Assembly (NCBI RefSeq): GCF_964340395.1
Contig: NC_135562.1
Location: 11,018,134-11,082,133, forward strand
Direction: 5' to 3'
Source: Glandiceps talaboti
Lineage: Eukaryota > Hemichordata > Enteropneusta > Spengelidae
Length of the DNA: 64,000 bases
The notes beneath the pieces were generated by a model, which saw only the letters and a list, made by a program, of their open reading frames with translations, was not told the DNA's origin and ran no database searches. This document shows positions 1 through 12,895 of this stretch, one piece after another; positions within the stretch are counted from its first letter, which is position 1, and every line of letters begins with the position of its first letter. The position numbers were made by a program, and so were the translations under genes.

Positions 1-1922
1 CATCGCAAGGTTATAACCGATAATTTTGGTTGAGAAATCACAGCACAGTATGACCGCGACCAGTACCGCTTGACCTCGCGGCAGGTCACGCGATTACGTA
101 ATTTGCATAGCCATCGGGCGCCATTTTTTAATACGCGATGAAGAATACAGTGCGATGAAACGATGCAGTATTCGTAAACTTCGATTTAGTTAGTTATGTG
201 ATAAATATATATTCCCTTAAAATCGATGTTTTCATGGGATTATATATAATTAACGGAATTACAATCAAGGGTCTATGACGTCAGATGAGGTCAATCTTAT
301 TGAATTGATGTTGTGATGCTGACGTCAAACAAGTTATTCATTAAAATTTACAGCATCATATATTTCAAACTCGACACAATGTGTTGGACCCCAGAAAAAA
401 AAAGCAGCGAGCCACGACCGAGTTTTATGGAATAAACATCGAACCAGTAGAAGTTAGGACACTCACTTGGGACGAGCGCAAATAATTCCTTTTCCACGGA
501 ATACGGTATTGTACAACCATGACGTCAACTAACTTGTTCAAAGTTTATTGTGAAGTTCCCAAACCTACAAAAGTGTGATTTTTTTGAAGAAAAAAAACGT
601 TTTGAATTATTTGCCTTTGTCTCGTTCAGTTATATAAGAAGTTGTTGTAGATATTTTGGTGTTTTATATTTTCCTACTAAAGAGCTATATTTGAAATTTA
701 AAAGAAAAGTTTATTCTGAAGTCATAAATTTTATTATTTCAACACTAGTAAGAGTGTAATTTTTTGCCCCACTTCAGAAACATTTTTTCAAGAAATATTC
801 AGATGTAACCGTTGCAGACACTTATATGTCTTGTAACTCATTGATAACTGATTCTAAATTACTCAAAAGATAGTTTCATGTCACGTGACACATGTATTAA
901 GACACCTGGGGCCTAGATTTTCGTTTATCGCAGTGACCCACATCATTCTGCTGAAATAAAGGTGTGCTTCGAAACAAACTGAAAGGTGGGCTTTGGGAAA
1001 TGAAATGTTTATTGACAGTAAACAAACAATAATGCAGTGAGGGGGTGAAGAATTATTACCGTGTACCCTGAATTTGAGATGCTGTGTACAAATCTCATAT
1101 GAAGAAAAATAACTTAAAAAATGAGATAAAAAGAATGAGAAAAAGATGATCTGAAAATCGTCATCATTTATTTAGCGCACAATGTGCGTCATTCACGTCA
1201 TCTTGAAAGATAATCGCAGTACTCAAACATAATAAGTTACTTGTGTACATTTCTTATTATACGTTATCTGTCTAGTTGTCGTGATAACGACATTAAATGA
1301 TGTGAAATAACAACAATCATGTAAAACTGACCAACATCAGGTCACCCCCCCAAAAAAAAAATTTAAAAAAATTTTAAAAAAATAAAAAATAAAAAATAAA
1401 AAATAAATAAAAAAATAAAAAGTTAAAGATAAAAAATTTGAAATAAATTTAAAATATTAAAATTATTTAAAGAAATAAATTGACGAATTATCAAAGAAGT
1501 TAGGGAAAAATTGTCACCGGGTTGTGAATGAAAGAAGTAGTTCTCTTAGTCGATGGCTCCACATCTCTCTATATGTATGATACGGTTCATTTTTTGTCGA
1601 CTACGTCAAACCATTGAGGTATAAGGGGAGCTCCTTATATCTTCAGGGTAAAAAAAACAACATATAGACGCAGAGAGCACACACAGCTGTTGAATTTAAT
1701 CCATGCAAACAAACAAACAAACAAACAAATAACGATAACGACGTAGTCAGGCTGAATGTTCTAAATGTACACACAATACTAACTACCAAGTACACAATAC
1801 ACAAATCCCGTAATTGTCAACTACTTACAAACTCAAATGACCGGAAAGCTGATGAAAAAAAACGTTTACCGCTATTTTTTTTACAAGCGCGTTAAATAAT
1901 GGAAAGTCGTCATTCTTGGTTA

Positions 1923-2272
1923 GGCCTAATAAAAAAATTGTGTGGTTCTGATTACGCTCAATTTTAGAATTGGTGGGGTGCGTAGATTTTTTTTTCTGTG
2001 TGAGTGTCTAGTTCAGGTTTTCATTGTTTTCCATATGGTCTCTGTGTTATTTATTTCATCCTATCAGATGTATAGCCATTACAGATTGGAAGAATAGTTT
2101 ATATTGTCTTTTTAAGTTGATTTCAGTTTCCGCATCTACTATTTCTCGTGAGACTTCATTTTTTTTGCGATTTTATTATTTCTTTCTCGAATACGTAAAA
2201 AGGGTTTAGGGTTGGCAGTGAAAAACTAGGTGGGGTCGGGTAACCGGAACCAAACAATTGTGTTCTTAGGCC
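1923..2272 (-). mobile_element. Harbinger-like MITE, family A, copy 1
   Basis: A 350-bp non-coding element with terminal inverted repeats starting GGCCTAA and running into GTGTGGTTCCG. It is flanked on both sides by TTA. The right inverted-repeat arm holds the matching empty site with a single TTA near 21765, which confirms both the element ends and the 3-bp target duplication. A TWA target duplication is typical of the PIF/Harbinger superfamily. Confidence 0.8.
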
Positions 2273-2423
2273 TTATCGTACTATCAAGAAACGAAATTGT
2301 GGTGGGCTTTTTTTAACTTGAAATAATCACTTCGTACATGTACACATGATTATTCTGTGCTGACAAAAATAAAGGTACGTTTAACATCTGCACATGCACC
2401 AATCTTGTTCATGTTGGCATCAC

Positions 2424-2426
<3 letters not shown>

Positions 2427-2500
<74 letters not shown>

Positions 2501-2540
2501 TCTCACACACACACACACTCTCTCTCTCTCTCTCTCTCTC
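2427..2540. repeat. (TC)n/(AC)n microsatellite
   Basis: Compound dinucleotide tract forming the inner end of the left inverted-repeat arm. The ORFs read across it are artefacts. Confidence 0.95.
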
Positions 2541-2621
2541 ATAATATTCCAACAATTTTTCATCATATCGTATATTATGATCGGTCCTCATCGGCTATTA
2601 TTAACTCCGAAGTTTACAGAC

Positions 2622-2734
2622 TGAAACACAAATCGTTTGTGGAAAGTCCCATGTCTGCCACATCCACGGATAGTGGTTGCAGCGGCAACCGCAAAGCGTC
2701 GAATCTGTCAGCCTGCGATAGATGTGGCGAGGTG
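2622..2734 (+). other. Possible coding exon of an unidentified gene
   Basis: Between an acceptor-like TTTACAG (ending 2621) and a donor-like GTAAGA (2735) the frame is open. It reads in part SATSTDSGCSGNRKASNLSA followed by CDRCGEV, with more balanced codon use than the surroundings. I recognise no family and found no partner exon in the window. It may be chance. Confidence 0.2.
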
Positions 2735-2785
2735 GTAAGAGACATTGACAGCTTCAAGTGTATCTCACACAATGTGATGTCCTAG

Positions 2786-5700
2786 TCTCACAGTCACGTG
2801 ACAATTGAGGATGGTTTCACAGCGTCATGTTCATTGCCACGATCATTGTCACTGTTATTGTAAGCCTAAAAGATGTATAACCACAACAGAATACCAACTG
2901 TATACAGATCATTGTATGGCCATCTATTCACTCTGCTTGTGTAGCATTCTTCAAGTTGTTCAAAATTTGTAAAAGCAGACAGTTGGTTGGCGGTCCTCAC
3001 GTGTAAGTGTGTATACATGGTCCAGGGTGGGGGGCATGCACTTTTTATTTCTTAGTCCGAATAAATGTATAAAGCAATTTAGATCCAACGTAATTTGGTA
3101 TTCAACAGGTGGTGAGCTACTAGTATATGGCTTTAAGATATTGGTGTCTTATTTTACAATTCTTGATGTAGATTGCTCAGATTGCTAAACAAACAGAGTC
3201 TAACGTCTGTTTCAAACAACCCCGCTATTGTCATGTATGCAATGTCGGCACTAGTTACCAAGAGTCAATCTATTGCCTTTGTTCGATCCGTGTGAAAACA
3301 AGCTTTACGCTAATAAAACTAAGACCAACGCTACAGTATAACGGACTTGTAGTAATGTGAGAAATGTCGTTCCCCATAGGCAAAAAGTAGTCCAATTTTA
3401 ACGCAAGGTTAGGGTTCTGCGTTATTACTTGGTATCACGTTTTTAAGACACATCATGATCAGTGAAAGTAAACTAAGACCTATTTTCAAAGCGAAGTTTC
3501 CATGTCTTGTATGTCATCTTTGTTTGCTCATTTGTGGGTTATGAACGAACGACGCGACTTAAACGATATCTTTGATAACTGGACTTGGTAAATTTACAGC
3601 GCTGTCTCGTTGTTCTTTTCTTTGTTAAGCAGATAGAGAGATGCAACGATAACGTATTACCGTGTGTATGACTGTACTGTCATATCAAACCACTGCACGT
3701 GCACCCCTTTTTTCGATCATTTTTTAACGACCTATTAATAAGCAAATGATGGTTTGTGCTATTCTGTACTCATTTGTGGTTGGCCCCATACATAGCTTTC
3801 ACGCCTCGATTACTGACCATAATGTGCATATTCAACTTCTCCGTGATGTGTCTTCTATCGCAGCTGAAACAAACGTCGAACCCTCGGCCTTTTCAAACAA
3901 GAGAGTCCGACAGTGACTAAGAGATACCATCTTAAAAAATTAGCGTCAATGTTTGGGTTTGTTTGTGTTCCATTCAGCGTTTCTATTGTCAAACAAGAGT
4001 TTAGTGGGTGCCGCGAGAAGTAACACAGGATTAATCGACAGTCAAAACATCTAAAATTACTTAATTTTTGCGGGATGCTGCCTACGTAGTAATACGACAG
4101 TCACGATATGTTTGTTTGTTTTGGGGGTGACAGATCCAATTCGTGGAATGGAATTGTCGTGTTGTTAGGACTACGCTACAACAGCAGGGCAATAACTAAT
4201 TATAGACGAAGTGTCAATAATATGCGTATTATTAAAACAGATCGACAGACAACAGTTCAGTGTCGTTGGCTTCTGTGTCGTGTACCCGCCACGTGCACTG
4301 CATCACCAGTAACGAACGCGTTGCGAATGTTCAAACGGCGCATGAGCTCGCTCACCCAGTCATTAGTTCAACTTAGTACAACGACACTACTGACACCGAT
4401 ATGTGATGTCGTTACCTGTTCACCAAATAATAGCAAACTTCTCAAAGTGGAATGTTTTAACATAAAATTAAAACGCGTTAAATAAATAAATAAATCACTA
4501 ACTGGTAAACAGAAGATATACATAAGTAATTAATCCGGTAACATATTGCTAACTTCAGCCCACAAATGATGTAGAAATATCCCACCAATACCTTCTGTAA
4601 AACTTGAAAGAGTTTACTTCTGAGTTGCATTTAAACAGATCTACCGTCTCCACACATGCTATACAAAGGGTTAAACTTGTCTTGTTCACGATATATATCG
4701 TTAATTACTGCAACGTTAACTGTTGCATCGTCATCTGTTGGTCTATATATAAATATAACTATACATCGTCACATTCGTTATAGTATAAGTAGTATAGACC
4801 ATACATTTTAACCAAATCCCTATACTGTATAGAATCTATAACTAAGTAGTATTATAGACCATAGCGTTCAAGCCAACGTTTATAAGCATATATATATATA
4901 TATATATATTGGGTGCAAAATTATTATAATTGTCTATAACAGTATATGCAATTACAGAGAATTATATAGTTTATGGAGTCTAACCCAGTGTCTATAAGTA
5001 TATTATAGACAACCTTTGAGTTGAAAGGTCTTTGCCTGTGTATTATACCAAATGTAGTTCAAGGACATTGGTTCGTGTTCTCCTTCTAAAGGTTACGATG
5101 GCGTTATTCCAAGCGAGATGTATGTCTTCCTAAGACATACAGTTCTGAGTCCAATCTGAGTAGGATTTTTCGTGGCGTCTAGATTGGGCTATAGATGTGA
5201 ACTATACAGTTTGTGTAAATATTATTAACATTGCAGTTCACAAATCGATTCTTATAGACTATTGTTGATTTCAGGCCATCAAAATGTCCCATGGAAGAGA
5301 GAAAATACATCATTGTATTGAACATATTTTTTTTTAAACAAACAACATTTCACGTTTGAATAACTTCGTTAATAATTCGGACAGATGCGTGGGCCAAGCA
5401 AAGTCCAATAATTTCCTACTATTGGATTGAGTCATCGGTTGTTCGTATCTACATGTTTAGGTACATTTCACATCACAAATCATAATGATGTAAATAGCAA
5501 AGTTCAAAACATCATAAAGGGGTGGTGACCGAAGCAAGGAAAATGTTCAACGGACGAGTGTAGGTCATCAAGAGGTGTTGAAATTAAACCAATAAACACT
5601 TACAGTTTGCGGGGGTTTTTTAAAAACCGTTTGAAAACCGGCATATCGCGGATCCTCAAAGGTCCATCGTGCACTAATGATTGATAATGGTGACAAGCGA

Positions 5701-6131
5701 TTACAAACGAAGAGTCAAAATGCTGTTAGACTTCGATTCTCACCAAATGCTAATTACTCTAAGTCCACAATGACATCGGCGTATATAACAATGCCTCAAA
5801 GTCATGACAGCATTAATTTGCATATCAACAATCAATTTGACATCTTCAGCACACCTTTTCAATGCTACAAAAACCCTCCCTCAAAAAGAAAAAACTTTTG
5901 TGTGCATGTTTGCATATTAATTGTTTTGCAACTGTCTTTATGCATACGCCATGGTGTCGTCGAATCACTGCTTCGTTAACAGACGCTGATTGCCTTTTTA
6001 GGAAAATATTGTCACACTATTGACACCTTAGTTGACAAATATTGCGCAGAGCTCGTTTTTATTGGGAAGTGTCGCGTGTGTGGATGTATTGTCGCGTGTT
6101 ACCACACAAAGGAATACATTACGCGCACATA
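2786..6131. other. Gene-free upstream region of gcm
   Basis: No supported gene. ORFs at 4108-4485 and 5677-5979 match no family I know. 4740-5010 is AT-rich, with several TATAGACCATA-like blocks and a short (AT)n run. Regulatory elements for gcm may lie here, but none can be named. Confidence 0.5.
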
Positions 6132-6139
6132 TATAAAAG
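6132..6139 (+). promoter_or_regulatory. TATA box, probable gcm core promoter
   Basis: TATAAAAG matches the consensus exactly. It lies about 1 kb upstream of the gcm start codon and about 180 bp before a strong 5' splice site at 6316. Transcription would be expected to start near 6160-6165. The link to gcm is an inference from position. Confidence 0.5.
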
Positions 6140-6161
6140 TTGCAATGTAGGATACCAGCGG

Positions 6162-6315
6162 CAGTGCATGCTGTGACTATTGACAGTGCAACACGACTGT
6201 GCTCTAGTCTGTTTAGATTCGTATTCCATTGAATTGGATGCTGACGATAACCTTCGTTTTTATAGTAACCACCAGCGTTTCGTTATCTCGCTGTCTACTA
6301 TAATCGCAATACACG
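6162..6315 (+). other. Probable gcm 5' leader exon (non-coding)
   Basis: The segment runs from the expected start site downstream of the TATA box to a good donor (ACACG|GTAAGA at 6315/6316). Spliced to the acceptor at 7098, it gives a leader with no ATG in frame with gcm. It holds two short upstream ORFs: ATG-CTG-TGA at 6168 and a 21-codon ORF at 6238-6303. The leader start is estimated from the TATA box only. Confidence 0.4.
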
Positions 6316-7139
6316 GTAAGACCTTTAACATCTCGTAATTTTGCTGGATAACCCCCACATATACACATAACATGGAAATGTTGGGGGCGCAAGTTTTACT
6401 ATATCATCGTCATATTGATGCGTGATTACAATAGATATCCACGACTGTACAGAGTCGTGTCTACACTTTATCTACTTTTTTTAAATCCTCGCCCCATCAG
6501 AATGGAAACTACAGACAACGCGTGGTTCGCAGTGGAGCGAATGTTCACTTCAGGATCTGTGCGAAACCACTTGTCTGTGGCGGAACCTCCCACTGTACCA
6601 GTGTTTTTTTTTATCACGATTTAAGCTTACTTTGTTTGAATACTATTGTTGTGCCCTCACCCTCTCTGGTTCCGAAGGCTTGCGGGGGGCAGTAGTGGCA
6701 TATCTCGCTGTAGTATAGACAACCTTTGCAATTTGTGTGGATGACAAGGGCTGAAAAGTTACATTTCCCAACGATAATGAAAGTATTGATTTTGTATATC
6801 AGTGGTCACAATTCAGTGGTCACATCCGGTTAACGACATGCTTGTACTATTGTTAACTTACGAGGTGAAAAAGCGTATACCCATAATTCTTCCAATGAAA
6901 TAACAAAGTTCACACCTACAGTCTGGCTATATTATGAGTAGTGGTGCACATAGCCACGGCATTTAACATTTGGGTCTCGCACTGCTAACAACGCTTGCTT
7001 CGCTTCCTATAGCGGGACGGTCAACCACATACCAATGAAATAGAAGTTGCTATACCTTATCTGAAGTTTTCGTGTTTTCTATCTCATTGAATTTACAGGA
7101 AATCTCATAATTGGAGAACACAAAGTCTTTCAACAGTAC

Positions 7140-9708
7140 ATGGAAATGAGTATGCCGATAACCAACGAAGATTACCGTCGACTACCGACCCAACTTCGGT
7201 ATAATTCCGAGCTAGACTGGGACATCAATGATCCTGCTGTTCCGATTGTAAGTAAAAACCATGGAATCATACAACTCAATCATATGACAGAGTTAGACAA
7301 ACGATAGTAAAACTACATCCTACATGTAGAAATGATAACATGTTGATAATTCCACATTTGTCCATGAAAATTACCGATTTGATGAATTTTGGCGGTGTAG
7401 AAATGTGATAACCGACATCAATACTGCAGTGACTGAGCACCCAGTGTCGCAAATTTCAACTTATTATCATTTGTTCCGATTTATTATAGTTTACCGAAAA
7501 AAAAAGAATTTTCGTAATATGGGAACAAACTTTGGTAGTGATATAAAAAATTAAGCAGGCGTCCGATGAACAACGTTCTATCTACCGAGACACACTTTAA
7601 TTTCTGCTTGATAACATACGTTTTGCAATTACATGTATGTAAAAAGTCGTTCCATCATCAGTGCCAATGACGACCTGTATTGTTACCCGGGGGGACGTCC
7701 ACGTAACTGAGTTGAACATTTGCCATTCAGCGCATGTGTAACCAGCGTCCAATTAAGTGTCACTCGGTTTACGATGCTAATATTCCTGTTTCGCGAAGTC
7801 AAGAAGTTGCACATTGTCTACCTTTATGACAGTTGTGAATGCGCTCTTTTTCTGGCTTGCTCACCGTTTTGTTTTCCTCCTCTAATTTGTGACGGCTTCT
7901 TGCCTTCAAACAAAGGGTTGTTGAACCAAAGGGAATGAACGCCACACTAGAGAAATACATGTAGTCTTAGGACTCTCTCAGTCTATTATTTGCATTGTAT
8001 AGGTTTCCTAAACAATACGGAGTACACTGAGAAAGTGGTCCGTTTATATACAGCTGTGTGACCGCTCACCCCATCAACAGTAGACCATGTGCGAGCAGCC
8101 GCCTTTCAAAAGTGCTCATTCAAAATTGAAATAGTGGCTGATTTGGTTAAAAATCACTACGTCTCTATCTAAAATTCAATTGGATCCCACTTAAGTACTT
8201 GACTTGCCCCCTGGCACGTGTCGTGTAGCGATGCTGTGTGCTTCTAATAATATGCATTTCCAGCTTATCAATAGAAAACTCGTGTCATCACAATTTTCCA
8301 TTACTTGTTTCGAATTTTGAAATTAAGTTAGCCACCTTGAGTTAACTAAGATGAGTTCTCGGCTTGTTCGTTCATGACATACAACGCACTGCAAAATAAT
8401 GATCACTGATCTGTTTAATGCAACCTTGTAGAAACCATTATAAAACAGTAAATGCTACTTTTTAAGGTAGCAAGATTGTAGCAAGATTGAATGATGCGGT
8501 TTCTTGCTACATTTTGTCAAATGAAAAAGAGCTAATGTGCCACAATGTATGCTGACATTAGAACATTGACGCCCGCCTGTCTGCGTCTCCTTGCAGTACG
8601 TCTACCCCACTTATTTGACTTAGACACATTGTAGCAAGAAATTATGATCATGTTAGCATACAGTGTAGAATGTGCAATTTCTTATTGGTTTCTGTGTGGG
8701 TGTATCAAAGACAGCCAGTGAACACTGACCTACAATGTGCTGTAATTGATTTATCGTTTATCTTCTTGATAAAAGAGGTCATTACACACACTTTAATCTA
8801 TGACTGTTCTAATAATGTTATTTTTTATCACAGCCAGAGAAGTACGACGTGTTCAAAGAGTGGACAGAGGGCCACATGAAGTTGATCTATAGTAGTACGG
8901 AAGCAGAGGCCAAGAAACATAGCAGTGGATGGGCTATGCGAAACACTAACAACCATAAATGTTCTATTCTGAAAAAGTCTTGTCTTGGAGTCGTGGTTTG
9001 TGATAGAAATTGTATGCTATCGAACGGCGACAAAGTCAACCTACGACCAGCGATATGCGATAAAGCTAGAAAGAAACAACAAGGTGAATATATTGTGTGG
9101 TTATGAATATTTATCAAATCAATGATTTTTAAATGTTGGTCTATGTTCAATAAACCCTCAGATGTTTATGTACATGGTTAGGAATGGCAATTTGTTTTGT
9201 AACATTGTCGCTAGCTGTTATTTTTTCTGTTGGAGTTGCGAAAAAACCCGACGGCTCCCGTCATACAGGAGCAGCAACGAAACCCGATGTTTCACAGCTA
9301 ACTTGCCTTTGGTTTGAATTGTTCCCCCTGTATTCTACCAGAACTCTCAAATATGTGATAGCATGTAATAATAACAGTTGCTTTATGTTGTAGGCAAACC
9401 TTGTCCAAACCCAACTTGTAACGGAACGTTGGAGATCCAGTCCTGCCGTGGACACGGTGGATACCCGGTTACTCACTTTTGGCGGCATGAAAACGGACTC
9501 ATTTATTTCCAGTCAAAGGGCGTACATGACCACAGGAGACCGGAGGCAAAGTTTGCTGCTGAGGCTCGTCGAAGTCTGAACACTAAACGTCATCGAAAAA
9601 TTCTCGGCTTATTCGCCAAGGAAGGACTGGTAAGCAACCCTCAGCATACATACTAGCCAGTGTCTTTGTTCACAGACTGTACGTTGGTTTCCGAGAAATT
9701 TGTGTGTG

Positions 9709-9786
<78 letters not shown>

Positions 9787-11971
9787 GTCTGTGTCTGTGT
9801 CTGCGTGTGTGTGTGTGTCGGTTAACCATGGGGAGGTTCGGCGGGGGGGGGGGTCCATCATATCATATTTGTAATTCATTACTTATTACCTAATTATCTA
9901 TACCATATTCACCATACAGTGTAGCGGGAAACAACACAAAGACATAACATGCTTACCTTTCACACATTGATAATTACACTGAAAAAAACAACCGGAAACG
10001 CTTATCCGCTATAGGAATAGTTATGCTGTACGGCAATTAGATAAATGCAGACTATTACTCTAATTTGATTAGGTTACCGTAATTTATATGTATAATTTGG
10101 CTGATTTGGTAAGGATATACCTTTTGTAATGTGTATGAGTTCATTCAGTTGATCATTTGTAAAGGTAGTAATTGTACCTAAAACTACTACAGTGATCTGC
10201 CATTGTACGTACAGAAATCTCAATGACACAGCGCCATCCTACCTACGTGATCTGCTTCAAACCTCCGCAGACATACTATACTAGCAGTCTTTGTTCAAAA
10301 ACCGTTGATTTCCGAGAAATGTGTGGCACCTCGTTTTGGTATGGACGTCTTCAAAATTAAGCCTTTGACATGTCAGCGCTACAGAATCGAAAAGTATATT
10401 GATTGATAGGTTGATTGATTGATTGATTGATGATTGATTGATTATCGGTTGATTTCTTACAGACAAACCAGTTCCTACATGGTCTGGATATGTACATGAC
10501 CAAAAAGTCGATGGTGAAAAGAATGGCTGATACTACGGACCTCGAGATGGTCCAAAGCCCATCGATAGAACCGCGAACAAAGAGGCAATGTCTACGATCA
10601 GACCAAGGCCAAAGAAATGGTGAGTTTCAAATTACCATAGCAACAAATTTCACAACTGCTGTTCTTTGTTACAAATCTTTTCAAAAATTCTATGAAATCT
10701 AGGCAGATTTTAAGATAAAATTGTATGTTACTGTTTGCCAAGAGGTAACGAATCTGTGTTTTCTAAATTATTACGCGCGATTCAGTGTCCTTTTGAATAA
10801 TCAGTCTAAATTATAATTCGACTGTTTTGTGAATTACAAGTCTAAATTATATATGGATGCAATCGTGAAGGATGTACTGTTTGTAACAGAAAGTTCTCTT
10901 TACGTGTGTGTAAAATATGCACAGTCCAAATACACTGCATGTGCTTATGACTCTAAATATATTATATTTTCAGATGGGATTGAACGTCCTACAGGAACAC
11001 AAACAGTTACCATGACAACTGTAAGTGATGCCGTACCCTTAGACTGTAAAGCCAAGATATCGCCAATTCGCGTTGTACAAAACAGTTTCAACTGGGCTCC
11101 AAAAAGTTACAATGGAAAAATCAACCCTTCCACAGGTGACCAGACCCCAAGTTGCTCGTTGCCTAGCAACTTTTATAACCAGACAAATTGCTTCTCCCCT
11201 TTGACACCCAGCGAACCAATACCGATGACTACTAACTATGGTTGTCCTGTGCCGGTACCTCCATATACTACTGATTACGTACATGATAGTCTCCCTTGCT
11301 ATGCCACTGGTAATAACGTTACTGAGTGCGATTTGTCAAGTCTCGCCAATAACTTAGTCAATGACGTCATCAAAACTGTGAGTTCTTGCCAGTATTCGAA
11401 CATTTCGCCGAATGAATTTGACCTTGAGCGCCAAACACCAACCAATAGACAGGACGAAGGTGATGGTAGACACAGTACTTCACCACTCAATTATTTAGAA
11501 TTGGATTCTTGCGCATTACCGCCTATTAATTCCTTCTTTGGCGAACAGGTGGTTGGAGAAGCAGACCTACTGACAACGCCCTCAACGACAAAAGGATCTG
11601 ATAGTAAAACGGCGATGGCCTGTGGCAACGTCTTTAGTAGTAGCAGCTGTAACGTAGAAATGAACCCTGTACAAGGGAAGAACAGTGATGAATCTATCTC
11701 GGAGACATGCAGCTCTCTTCTGTCACAACTCAGAGGTGTTCTCGACTTCCCCGAGTCCTTACCCGAACATCATACATCTCCAGCTATACCGTCCAAAGTT
11801 GCAAGCAATACATTTGTCAATAACAACAATAACAACAACAATAATAATAACAGTTATACTGGTTTTTTGAGATTGAACACTTCATCCAATTTCCAAACGC
11901 CATACAATGACATTTTCCAAGATTTGAGGAACACCAACCGATTTTTGGAATGCACCTCAAACTTCCAATAA
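7140..11971 (+). CDS. gcm: Glial cells missing (GCM-domain) transcription factor, 5 coding exons
   Basis: Sequence-specific, zinc-containing DNA-binding regulator acting in the nucleus. I join coding exons 7140-7247, 8834-9083, 9394-9629, 10463-10619 and 10974-11971. Every junction is GT-AG and phases agree (0, 1, 0, 1), giving 582 residues and a TAA stop. The GCM domain spans about residues 27-179, from WDIND (27-31) through WAMRNTNNH (69-77), [10 protein letters not shown] (83-92), [10 protein letters not shown] (106-115), [15 protein letters not shown] (137-151) and HDHRRPE (164-170) to EARR (176-179). The Cys and His residues typical of its zinc sites are present. Residues 180-582 are Ser/Thr/Asn-rich, of low complexity, with an 11-Asn run at 533-543, as expected of a divergent transactivation tail. 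The frame is open upstream of 7140 to the acceptor at 7098 and through the putative 5' exon, but has no earlier ATG, so M7140 is the chosen start. Family assignment is firm; subfamily is not resolved. Confidence 0.95.
9711..9819. repeat. (GA)n/(TG)n microsatellite in a gcm intron
   Basis: (GA)n at 9711-9783 followed by an imperfect (TG)n tract, about 80 bp after the exon donor at 9630. Confidence 0.95.
10170..10260 (+). mobile_element. CR1-like LINE C-terminal scrap in gcm intron
   Basis: [17 protein letters not shown] can be read at about 10215-10265, a typical CR1-group C-terminal block. A (GATT)n run follows at 10401-10443. It lies in the fourth gcm intron by exon order (9630-10462), counting the leader intron first. 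Confidence 0.55.
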
Positions 11972-12110
11972 ACGGCGAAAAACATTTGACAAGTTGACAA
12001 CTGAAAGTGGTTTTTACTCTTTTAAAGGCCATTCATTCTACTTATGTAAATCTAGTCTTCCAGTCATTTGAACTGACATAGCAATGAAGCTTTTAAGTTA
12101 TGAATAATCT

Positions 12111-12472
12111 ATTAAAATTTTATCATTTTTAATCATTTATCGTCGGTTTTACCGAGTGTTAACAAAATTCAAACGCACGCATGCGCAGTTTTTTGTTATT
12201 TTGTGTATTTGAAATTTTTTAAAGTACTGTAGCTAAATTGTTCGACAATAACTGGGCATTATTCTTGGAATGTTTCATTAATTTTTCTTTCGACAATCAC
12301 AGATTTCATATTTTATATTATTTTAATAATACTACCACCACAACAACCACAGGGGCTGTGTTTAGTTCGACACCCATTTCCTAAGGTGTTCAATTGTTGC
12401 ATCTTACATACATAAAGTTATGACTAAGCACGTTCCATTATCTCATTTGTACTCATTCACATTGAAAATAAA
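12111..12472 (+). terminator. Candidate gcm polyadenylation signals
   Basis: ATTAAA at 12111-12116 and AATAAA at 12467-12472 lie 140 and 496 bp after the gcm stop codon. Either could end the transcript; the sequence does not show which is used. Confidence 0.45.
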
Positions 12473-12740
12473 ATAACCAGCTGGCGTAAACGATTTATGT
12501 GTCATTCGATCCTTGTAATTCTTGAAATGATTGTTACCCTTAGTCGACTCACAAAGTAGTACTACTACGGAAACCACGCTATAGGCAATCTAAGATAAAT
12601 ATTGCTGATTATGATCATGGTCAATAGTATATGCATACATACATTGATTTAATCCAATGTATAAGTATGTTATAACATCCGTATACCATGGAATATGTCT
12701 ATAATGATCTGCTAAGAGGAATGTTCTCTCAAGTTTACAT

Positions 12741-12895
12741 ACATACATACACACACACACACGCGCGCGCGCGCACGCACACACGCACGCACACTCTCAC
12801 ACACACACATACATACATACATACATACATACATACATACATACATACATACATACATACATACATACATACATACATACATACATACATACATA
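12741..12895. repeat. (AC)n, (CG)n and (ACAT)n compound microsatellite
   Basis: (CA)n and (CG)n pass into about 22 units of ACAT from 12806. It lies downstream of gcm. Confidence 0.95.

Larger units (their letters stand above)
250..2540 (+). repeat. Left arm of a ~2.2 kb inverted repeat flanking gcm
   Basis: This stretch aligns in reverse complement with 21480-23655 over nearly its whole length. Anchors include three TGACGTCA palindromes (276, 320, 520), the GATACGGTTCA block near 1580, the GTCAGGCTGAAT block near 1747, the ATAATCACTTCGTAC block near 2322, and the (TC)n tract at the inner end. Similarity stops near 250. No protein domain is recognisable, so it may be a non-autonomous mobile element or a segmental duplication. 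A Harbinger-like MITE at 1923-2272 is present here but missing at the matching site in the other arm. Confidence 0.85.
9652..10326 (+). repeat. Two ~50-bp direct repeats in a gcm intron
   Basis: 9652-9706 and 10280-10326 share GTCTTTGTTCA and TTTCCGAGAAAT in the same order. They bracket the (GA)n tract and the LINE scrap. Confidence 0.6.

Noticed and set aside
3356-3363. TGTGAGAA, a Su(H)-type Notch response site 2.8 kb before the gcm leader
   Set aside because: A single 8-bp degenerate match is expected by chance in sequence of this length.
4108-4485. 125-codon ORF upstream of gcm
   Set aside because: Begins with ATG but has no recognisable domain, no splice context and unremarkable composition.
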